Shown here piece by piece: positions 63,501-64,000 of a DNA stretch of 64,000 nt (positions are counted from its first letter, which is position 1; every line of letters begins with the position of its first letter). Origin of the DNA: Pterobdella sp. o SKG-2022 (taxonomy: Eukaryota > Annelida > Clitellata > Hirudinida > Piscicolidae); NCBI GenBank assembly GCA_964035795.1, contig CAXIVU010000102.1, positions 43,034 to 107,033 of the forward strand, written 5' to 3'. Both the position numbers and the translations under genes were made by a program. Under the pieces are notes generated by a model, which was not told where the DNA came from, did no database searches, and saw only the letters and a list, made by a program, of their open reading frames with translations.

Positions 63501-64000
63501 TCTGTCGTTGTTGTCATAATAACAGTTGTTGTTTGCGTTGATGTTGCAATCGTTGTCGAAACTGTTGTAGCTGTAGCCAATGAAGTTGTTGTTACAGTTA
63601 TTGTAGTTGGCGTTGTTGTTTCTACAGTAGTAACTGTTGGCGTAGATTTAGACAACATTTCTGTCGTTGTTGTCATAATAACAGTTGTTGTTTGCGTTGA
63701 TGTTGCAATCGTTGTCGAAACTGTTGTAGCTGTAGCCAATGAAGTTGTTGTTACAGTTATTGTAGTTGGCGTTGTTGTTTCTACAGTAGTAACTGTTGGC
63801 GTAGATTTAGACAACATTTCTGTCGTTGTTGTCATAATAACAGTTGTTGTTTGCGTTGATGTTGCAATCGTTGTCGAAACTGTTGTAGCTGTAGCCAATG
63901 AAGTTGTTGTTACAGAAATTGTAGTTGGCGTTGTTGTTTCTACAGTAGTAACTGTTGGCGTAGATTTAGACAACATTTCTGTCGTTGTTGTCATAATAAC
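39503..64000 (-). CDS. Thr-rich mucin-like repeat protein, fragment 1 (upstream part, N-terminus outside window)
   Basis: Read right to left, this frame is open from the window edge to a TGA at 39503-39505. The ATG at 63992-63994 is only the first internal Met of a repeat, not a credible start, because the frame is open beyond it. The product is about 154 copies of a 53-residue unit containing E-M-L-S-K-S-T-P-T, V-E-T-T-T-P-T-T and long Thr runs: 51% Thr, 60% Ser+Thr, no Cys, and charges limited to two Glu and one Lys. This is what is known of PTS/mucin domains, which are extended and O-glycosylated in eukaryotes; some bacterial adhesin stalks look similar. The last 17 or so residues before the stop are off-frame, caused by a 2-bp insertion near 39,557, so the stop is probably not the true end. 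No signal peptide, membrane segment or catalytic domain is visible. Coding status is inferred from composition and frame only. Confidence 0.42.
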   Translation of the reverse strand, partial: VIMTTTTEMLSKSTPTVTTVETTTPTTISVTTTSLATATTVSTTIATSTQTTTVIMTTTTEMLSKSTPTVTTVETTTPTTITVTTTSLATATTVSTTIATSTQTTTVIMTTTTEMLSKSTPTVTTVETTTPTTITVTTTSLATATTVSTTIATSTQTTTVIMTTTTEMLSKSTPTVTTVETTTPTTISVTTTSLATATTVSTTIATLTQTTTVIMTTTTEMLSKSTPTVTTVETTTPTTITVTTTSLATATTVSTTIATSTQTTTVIMTTTTEMLSKSTPTVTTVETTTPTTITVTTTSLATATTVSTTIATSTQTTTVIMTTKTEMLSKSTPTVTTVETTTPTTISVTTTSLATATTVSTTIATSTQTTTVIMTTTTEMLSKSTPTVTTVETTTPTTITVTTTSLATATTVSTTIATSTQTTTVIMTTTTEMLSKSTPTVTTVETTTPTTITVTTTSLATATTVSTTIATSTQTTTVIMTTTTEMLSKSTPTVTTVETTTPTTISVTTTSLATATTVSTTIATLTQTTTVIMTTTTEMLSKSTPTVTTVETTTPTTITVTTTSLATATTVSTTIATSTQTTTVIMTTTTEMLSKSTPTVTTVETTTPTTITVTTTSLATATTVSTTIATSTQTTTVIMTTTTEMLSKSTPTVTTVETTTPTTISVTTTSLATATTVSTTIATLTQTTTVIMTTTTEMLSKSTPTVTTVETTTPTTITVTTTSLATATTVSTTIATSTQTTTVIMTTTTEMLSKSTPTVTTVETTTPTTISVTTTSLATATTVSTTIATSTQTTTVIMTTTTEMLSKSTPTVTTVETTTPTTITVTTTSLATATTVSTSIATSTQTTTLIMTTTTEMLSKSTPTVTTVETTTPTTITVTTTSLAIATTVSTTIATSTQTTTVIMTTKTEMLSKSTPTVTTVETTTPTTITVTTTSLATATTVSTTIATSTQTTTVIMTTTTEMLSKSTPTVTTVETTTPTTITVTTTSLATATTVSTTIATLTQTTTVIMTTTTEMLSKSTPTVTTVETTTPTTITVTTTSLATATTVSTTIATSTQTTTVIMTTTTEMLSKSTPTVTTVETTTPTTITVTTTSLATATTVSTTIATSTQTTTVIMTTTTEMLSKSTPTVTTVETTTPTTITVTTTSLATATTVSTTIATSTQTTTVIMTTTTEMLSKSTPTVTTVETTTPTTISVTTTSLATATTVSTTIATLTQTTTVIMTTTTEMLSKSTPTVTTVETTTPTTITVTTTSLATATTVSTTIATSTQTTTVIMTTTTEMLSKSTPTVTTVETTTPTTITVTTTSLATATTVSTTIATSTQTTTVIMTTTTEMLSKSTPTVTTVETTTPTTISVTTTSLATATTVSTTIATLTQTTTVIMTTTTEMLSKSTPTVTTVETTTPTTITVTTTSLATATTVSTTIATSTQTTTVIMTTTTEMLSKSTPTVTTVETTTPTTISVTTTSLATATTVSTTIATLTQTTTVIMTTTTEMLSKSTPTVTTVETTTPTTITVTTTSLATATTVSTTIATSTQTTTVIMTTTTEMLSKSTPTVTTVETTTPTTISVTTTSLATATTVSTTIATSTQTTTVIMTTTTEMLSKSTPTVTTVETTTPTTITVTTTSLATATTVSTSIATSTQTTTLIMTTTTEMLSKSTPTVTTVETTTPTTITVTTTSLAIATTVSTTIATSTQTTTVIMTTTTEMLSKSTPTVTTVETTTPTTITVTTTSLATATIVSTTIATSTQTTTVIMTTTTEMLSKSTPTVTTVETTTPTTITVTTTSLATATTVSTSIATSTQTTTVIMTTKTEMLSKSTPTVTTVETTTPTTITVTTTSLATATTVSTTIATLTQTTTVIMTTTTEMLSKSTPTVTTVETTTPTTITVTTTSLATATTVSTTIATSTQTTTVIMTTTTEMLSKSTPTVTTVETTTPTTISVTTTSLATATTVSTTIATLTQTTTVIMTTTTEMLSKSTPTVTTVETTTPTTITVTTTSLATATTVSTTIATSTQTTTVIMTTTTEMLSKSTPTVTTVETTTPTTITVTTTSLATATTVSTTIATSTQTTTVIMTTTTEMLSKSTPTVTTVETTTPTTITVTTTSLATATTVSTSIATSTQTTTLIMTTTTEMLSKSTPTVTTVETTTPTTITVTTTSLAIATTVSTTIATSTQTTTVIMTTTTEMLSKSTPTVTTVETTTPTTITVTTTSLATATTVSTTIATSTQTTTVIMTTTTEMLSKSTPTVTTVETTTPTTITVTTTSLATATTVSTSIATSTQTTTVIMTTKTEMLSKSTPTVTTVETTTPTTITVTTTSLATATTVSTTIATSTQTTNVIMTTTTEMLSKSTPTVTTVETTTPTTITVTTTSLATATTVSTTIATSTQTTTVIMTTTTEMLSKSTPTVTTVETTTPTTITVTTTSLATATTVSTTIATSTQTTTVIMTTTTEMLSKSTPTVTTVETTTPTTITVTTTSLATATTVSTTIATSTQTTTVIMTTTTEMLSKSTPTVTTVETTTPTTISVTTTSLATATTVSTTIATLTQTTTVIMTTTTEMLSKSTPTVTTVETTTPTTITVTTTSLATATTVSTTIATSTQTTTVIMTTTTKMLSKSTPTVTTVETTTPTTITVTTTSLAIATTVSTTIATSTQTTTVIMTTKTEMLSKSTPTVTTVETTTPTTISVTTTSLATATTVSTTIATSTQTTTVIMTTKTEMLSKSTPTVTTVETTTPTTISVTTTSLATATTVSRTIATSTQTTTVIMTTTTEMLSKSTPTVTTVETTTPTTITVTTTSLATATTVSTTIATSTQTTTVIMTTTTEMLSKSTPTVTTVETTTPTTITVTTTSLATATTVSTTIATSTQTTTVIMTTTTEMLSKSTPTVTTVETTTPTTITVTTTSLATATTVSTTIATSTQTTTVIMTTTTEMLSKSTPTVTTVETTTPTTITVTTTSLATATTVSTTIATSTQTTTVIMTTTTEMLSKSTPTVTTVETTTPTTITVTTTSLATATTVSTTIATSTQTTTVIMTTTTEMLSKSTPTVTTVETTTPTTITVTTTSLAIATTVSTTIATSTQTTTVIMTTKTEMLSKSTPTVTTVETTTPTTISVTTTSLATATTVSTTIATSTQTTTVIMTTKTEMLSKSTPTVTTVETTTPTTISVTTTSLATATTVSRTIATSTQTTTVIMTTTTEMLSKSTPTVTTVETTTPTTITVTTTSLATATTVSTTIATSTQTTTVIMTTTTEMLSKSTPTVTTVETTTPTTITVTTTSLATATTVSTTIATSTQTTTVIMTTTTEMLSKSTPTVTTVETTTPTTITVTTTSLATATTVSTTIATSTQTTTVIMTTTTEMLSKSTPTVTTVETTTPTTITVTTTSLATATTVSTTIATSTQTTTVIMTTTTEMLSKSTPTVTTVETTTPTTITVTTTSLATATTVSTTIATSTQTTTVIMTTTTEMLSKSTPTVTTVETTTPTTITVTTTSLATATTVSTTIATSTQTTTVIMTTTTEMLSKSTPTVTTVETTTPTTITVTTTSLATATTVSTTIATSTQTTTVIMTTTTEMLSKSTPTVTTVETTTPTTITVTTTSLATATTVSTTIATSTQTTTVIMTTTTEMLSKSTPTVTTVETTTPTTITVTTTSLATATTVSTTIATSTQTTTVIMTTTTEMLSKSTPTVTTVETTTPTTITVTTTSLATATTVSTTIATSTQTTTVIMTTTTEMLSKSTPTVTTVETTTPTTITVTTTSLATATTVSTTIATSTQTTTVIMTTTTEMLSKSTPTVTTVETTTPTTITVTTTSLATATTVSTTIATSTQTTTVIMTTTTEMLSKSTPTVTTVETTTPTTITVTTTSLATATTVSTTIATSTQTTTVIMTTTTEMLSKSTPTVTTVETTTPTTITVTTTSLATATTVSTTIATSTQTTTVIMTTTTEMLSKSTPTVTTVETTTPTTITVTTTSLATATTVSTTIATSTQTTTVIMTTTTEMLSKSTPTVTTVETTTPTTITVTTTSLATATTVSTTIATSTQTTTVIMTTTTEMLSKSTPTVTTVETTTPTTITVTTTSLATATTVSTTIATSTQTTTVIMTTTTEMLSKSTPTVTTVETTTPTTITVTTTSLATATTVSTTIATSTQTTTVIMTTTTEMLSKSTPTVTTVETTTPTTITVTTTSLATATTVSTTIATSTQTTTVIMTTTTEMLSKSTPTVTTVETTTPTTITVTTTSLATATTVSTTIATSTQTTTVIMTTTTEMLSKSTPTVTTVETTTPTTITVTTTSLATATTVSTTIATSTQTTTVIMTTTTEMLSKSTPTVTTVETTTPTTITVTTTSLATATTVSTTIATSTQTTTVIMTTTTEMLSKSTPTVTTVETTTPTTITVTTTSLATATTVSTTIATSTQTTTVIMTTTTEMLSKSTPTVTTVETTTPTTITVTTTSLATATTVSTTIATSTQTTTVIMTTTTEMLSKSTPTVTTVETTTPTTITVTTTSLATATTVSTTIATSTQTTTVIMTTTTEMLSKSTPTVTTVETTTPTTITVTTTSLATATTVSTTIATSTQTTTVIMTTTTEMLSKSTPTVTTVETTTPTTITVTTTSLATATTVSTTIATSTQTTTVIMTTTTEMLSKSTPTVTTVETTTPTTITVTTTSLATATTVSTTIATSTQTTTVIMTTTTEMLSKSTPTVTTVETTTPTTITVTTTSLATATTVSTTIATSTQTTTVIMTTTTEMLSKSTPTVTTVETTTPTTITVITTSLATATTVSTTIATSTQTTTVIMTTKTEMLSKSTPTVTTVETTTPTTITVTTTSLATATTVSTTFATSTQTTTVIMTTTTEMLSKSTPTVTTVETTTPTTITVTTTSLATATTVSTTIATSTQTTTVIMTTTTEMLSKSTPTVTTVETTTPTTITVTTTSLATATTVSTTIATSTQTTTVIMTTTTEMLSKSTPTVTTVETTTPTTITVTTTSLATATTVSTTIATSTQTTTVIMTTTTEMLSKSTPTVTTVETTTPTTITVTTTSLATATTVSTTIATSTQTTTVIMTTTTEMLSKSTPTVTTVETTTPTTITVTTTSLATATTVSTTIATSTQTTTVIMTTTTEMLSKSTPTVTTVETTTPTTITVTTTSLATATTVSTTIATSTQTTTVIMTTTTEMLSKSTPTVTTVETTTPTTITVTTTSLATATTVSTTIATSTQTTTVIMTTTTEMLSKSTPTVTTVETTTPTTITVTTTSLATATTVSTTIATSTQTTTVIMTTTTEMLSKSTPTVTTVETTTPTTITVTTTSLATATTVSTTIATSTQTTTVIMTTTTEMLSKSTPTVTTVETTTPTTITVTTTSLATATTVSTTIATSTQTTTVIMTTTTEMLSKSTPTVTTVETTTPTTITVTTTSLATATTVSTTIATSTQTTTVIMTTTTEMLSKSTPTVTTVETTTPTTITVTTTSLATATTVSTTIATSTQTTTVIMTTTTEMLSKSTPTVTTVETTTPTTITVTTTSLATATTVSTTIATSTQTTTVIMTTTTEMLSKSTPTVTTVETTTPTTITVTTTSLATATTVSTTIATSTQTTTVIMTTTTEMLSKSTPTVTTVETTTPTTITVTTTSLATATTVSTTIATSTQTTTVIMTTTTEMLSKSTPTVTTVETTTPTTITVTTTSLATATTVSTTIATSTQTTTVIMTTTTEMLSKSTPTVTTVETTTPTTITVTTTSLATATTVSTTIATSTQTTTVIMTTTTEMLSKSTPTVTTVETTTPTTITVTTTSLATATTVSTTIATSTQTTTVIMTTTTEMLSKSTPTVTTVETTTPTTITVTTTSLATATTVSTTIATSTQTTTVIMTTTTEMLSKSTPTVTTVETTTPTTITVTTTSLATATTVSTTIATSTQTTTVIMTTTTEMLSKSTPTVTTVETTTPTTITVTTTSLATATTVSTTIATSTQTTTVIMTTTTEMLSKSTPTVTTVETTTPTTITVTTTSLATATTVSTTIATSTQTTTVIMTTTTEMLSKSTPTVTTVETTTPTTITVTTTSLATATTVSTTIATSTQTTTVIMTTTTEMLSKSTPTVTTVETTTPTTITVTTTSLATATTVSTTIATSTQTTTVIMTTTTEMLSKSTPTVTTVETTTPTTITVTTTSLATATTVSTTIATSTQTTTVIMTTTTEMLSKSTPTVTTVETTTPTTITVTTTSLATATTVSTTIATSTQTTTVIMTTTTEMLSKSTPTVTTVETTTPTTITVTTTSLATATTVSTTIATSTQTTTVIMTTTTEMLSKSTPTVTTVETTTPTTITVTTTSLATATTVSTTIATSTQTTTVIMTTTTEMLSKSTPTVTTVETTTPTTITVTTTSLATATTVSTTIATSTQTTTVIMTTTTEMLSKSTPTVTTVETTTPTTITVTTTSLATATTVSTTIATSTQTTTVIMTTTTEMLSKSTPTVTTVETTTPTTITVTTTSLATATTVSTTIATSTQTTTVIMTTTTEMLSKSTPTVTTVETTTPTTITVTTTSLATATTVSTTIATSTQTTTVIMTTTTEMLSKSTPTVTTVETTTPTTITVTTTSLATATTVSTTIATSTQTTTVIMTTTTEMLSKSTPTVTTVETTTPTTITVTTTSLATATTVSTTIATSTQTTTVIMTTTTEMLSKSTPTVTTVETTTPTTITVTTTSLATATTVSTTIATSTQTTTVIMTTTTEMLSKSTPTVTTVETTTPTTITVTTTSLATATTVSTTIATSTQTTTVIMTTTTEMLSKSTPTVTTVETTTPTTITVTTTSLATATTVSTTIATSTQTTTVIMTTTTEMLSKSTPTVTTVETTTPTTITVTTTSLATATTVSTTIATSTQTTTVIMTTTTEMLSKSTPTVTTVETTTPTTITVTTTSLATATTVSTTIATSTQTTTVIMTTTTEMLSKSTPTVTTVETTTPTTITVTTTSLATATTVSTTIATSTQTTTVIMTTTTEMLSKSTPTVTTVETTTPTTITVTTTSLATATTVSTTIATSTQTTTVIMTTTTEMLSKSTPTVTTVETTTPTTITVTTTSLATATTVSTTIATSTQTTTVIMTTTTEMLSKSTPTVTTVETTTPTTITVTTTSLATATTVSTTIATSTQTTTVIMTTTTEMLSKSTPTVTTVETTTPTTITVTTTSLATATTVSTTIATSTQTTTVIMTTTTEMLSKSTPTVTTVETTTPTTITVTTTSLATATTVSTTIATSTQTTTVIMTTTTEMLSKSTPTVTTVETTTPTTITVTTTSLATATTVSTTIATSTQTTTVIMTTTTEMLSKSTPTVTTVETTTPTTITVTTTSLATATTVSTTIATSTQTTTVIMTTTTEMLSKSTPTVTTVETTTPTTITVTTTSLATATTVSTTIATSTQTTTVIMTTTTEMLSKSTPTVTTVETTTPTTITVTTTSLATATTVSTTIATSTQTTTVIMTTTTEMLSKSTPTVTTVETTTPTTITVTTTSLATATTVSTTIATSTQTTTVIMTTTTEMLSKSTPTVTTVETTTPTTITVTTTSLATATTVSTTIATSTQTTTVIMTTTTEMLSKSTPTVTTVETTTPTTITVTTTSLATATTVSTTIATSTQTTTVIMTTTTEMLSKSTPTVTTVETTTPTTITVTTTSLATATTVSTTIATSTQTTTVIMTTTTEMLSKSTPTVTTVETTTPTTITVTTTSLATATTVSTTIATSTQTTTVIMTTTTEMLSKSTPTVTTVETTTPTTITVTTTSLATATTVSTTIATSTQTTTVIMTTTTEMLSKSTPTVTTVETTTPTTITVTTTSLATATTVSTTIATSTQTTTVIMTTTTEMLSKSTPTVTTVETTTPTTITVTTTSLATATTVSTTIATSTQTTTVIMTTTTEMLSKSTPTVTTVETTTPTTITVTTTSLATATTVSTTIATSTQTTTVIMTTTTEMLSKSTPTVTTVETTTPTTITVTTTSLATATTVSTTIATSTQTTTVIMTTTTEMLSKSTPTVTTVETTTPTTITVTTTSLATATTVSTTIATSTQTTTVIMTTTTEMLSKSTPTVTTVETTTPTTITVTTTSLATATTVSTTIATSTQTTTVIMTTTTEMLSKSTPTVTTVETTTPTTITVTTTSLATATTVSTTIATSTQTTTVIMTTTTEMLSKSTPTVTTVETTTPTTITVTTTSLATATQQFRQRLQHQRKQQLLL
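39554..39561. other. Junction with +2 bp, restores the frame lost at 38.88 kb
   Basis: ACTGTTGTAGCTG of the normal unit is written ACTGTTGTGTAGCTG here, an extra TG. Together with the -20 the net change is -18, a multiple of three, so sequence to the left of 38.88 kb and to the right of 39.56 kb is in the same frame. A TG duplication inside TTGTG is a typical slip in consensus calling, but biological slippage looks identical. Confidence 0.9.
39562..49557. repeat. Homogeneous block 2: about 63 identical units
   Basis: No substitution is seen between the +2 junction and the T to A change at 49,558. The consensus is the same as in homogeneous block 1. The block begins exactly at an indel junction, which raises the possibility of an assembly seam. 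Confidence 0.88.
49759..54491. repeat. Homogeneous block 3: about 30 identical units
   Basis: After three isolated substitutions at 49,558, 49,674 and 49,758, the units return to the invariant consensus until G to C at 54,492. It is otherwise a continuation of homogeneous block 2. Confidence 0.87.
54492..56100. repeat. 8-unit-offset duplication (1,272 bp)
   Basis: GTC to CTC (minus T to R) at 54,492 recurs at 55,764. Each is followed by codon 5 GAA, codon 28 TTT, GAA, TTT, and then codon 50 ATA at 54,828 and 56,100. All steps are 1,272 bp, 8 units. After ATA the copies diverge: only the second carries TCT to TTT in the next unit. Confidence 0.84.
57531..61950. repeat. 9-unit and 15-unit higher-order repeats in zone 2
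   Basis: Codon 50 ATA occurs at 57,531, 58,962 and 61,347; codon 33 AGA at 57,640, 59,071 and 61,456; codon 39 AAT at 58,134, 59,565 and 61,950. The steps are 1,431 bp (9 units) and 2,385 bp (15 units). A silent AAT to AAA change pairs 59,288 with 61,673 (15 units). Further right a 13-unit relation holds (silent ATA to ATT at 60,179 and 62,246), so two units were gained or lost inside. Confidence 0.82.

Larger units (their letters stand above)
1..64000. repeat. 159-bp tandem repeat array, 402 units, filling the window
   Basis: Every part of the window is built from one 159-bp unit. The marker GGC of unit codon 9 lies at 27, 186, 38823, 39121, 39600 and 63927. These positions fit 402 periods with a net change of -20 near 38.88 kb and +2 near 39.56 kb, and I find no other net length change. 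The plus-strand consensus contains T 65, G 40, A 34 and C 20 per unit (37.7% GC), with frequent GTT triplets and six CpG. Two frames are stop-free in the consensus, one on each strand; each of the other four has at least one stop per unit. The array has no spacers and no flanking unique DNA in view, so its true ends and its host gene, if any, lie outside. It could be the VNTR of a mucin-like gene or a satellite. Confidence 0.99.
54492..64000. repeat. Diverged zone 2: about 60 variant units
   Basis: Units again carry substitutions, many shared with diverged zone 1 (codon 5 GAA, codon 28 TTT, codon 39 AAT, codon 50 ATA, codon 43 GAT, codon 33 AGA) and some private (GTC to CTC at 54,492 and 55,764; GTT to TTT at 57,007; GTT to ATT near 58,794). 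No net length change is present. The zone runs off the right edge. Confidence 0.9.

Noticed and set aside
1..64000. CRISPR array
   Set aside because: Direct repeats are contiguous with no unique spacers, and the 159-bp unit is far longer than CRISPR repeats.
1..64000. Promoters, tRNA or rRNA genes, mobile elements, attachment sites
   Set aside because: Every unit is the same 159-bp sequence with point changes; there is no unique stretch that could hold such features, and no inverted terminal repeats or transposase frames occur.

Overview
The whole 64,000-base window is one tandem-repeat array. The unit is 159 bp (53 codons). The same marker (GGC at unit codon 9) sits at position 27 and at 63,927, exactly 402 units apart once three small length anomalies are counted. 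There is no unique sequence: I see no ordinary gene, RNA gene, promoter, terminator, mobile element or CRISPR array. The consensus unit is 37.7% G+C and strongly strand-skewed (plus strand T 65, G 40, A 34, C 20).

Two of the six frames have no stop in the consensus unit, one per strand. The minus-strand frame gives a Thr-rich mucin-like protein (27 Thr and 5 Ser of 53 residues, 2 Pro, no Cys, Gly, Trp, Tyr, Phe, His or Arg). The plus-strand frame gives an implausible Val-rich mirror image (27 Val of 53). I favour the minus strand as the coding strand, if the array is coding at all. Two explanations remain open: (1) the central part of a giant secreted or surface mucin/adhesin-like gene transcribed right to left, or (2) a nucleosome-sized satellite with higher-order repeats (HORs) that happens to be open. 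The organism cannot be named. A VNTR-type mucin exon or satellite would suit a eukaryote, but a giant bacterial surface protein is not excluded.

Layout: 1-185, damaged edge units with a 34-bp loss and a 34-bp gain that cancel. 186-12,576, about 78 units with no variant seen. 12,577 to about 39,560, a diverged zone with about 50 kinds of substitution arranged in nested HORs of 14, 15/11/9, 3 and 10 units. 38,880-38,890 and 39,556-39,560, a net -20 and a +2 indel that break the frame and then restore it. 39,562-49,557, about 63 invariant units. 49,558-49,758, three private variants. 49,759-54,491, about 30 invariant units. 54,492-64,000, a second diverged zone with HORs of 8, 9 and 15 units, sharing an ordered variant module with the first diverged zone.

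As written, the minus-strand frame is split into three pieces (64,000 to 39,503; 39,506 to 38,862; 38,902 to 56). The first and third are in the same frame. If the indels and edge defects are assembly errors, the minus strand is one uninterrupted frame of about 21,300 codons, open at both window edges.
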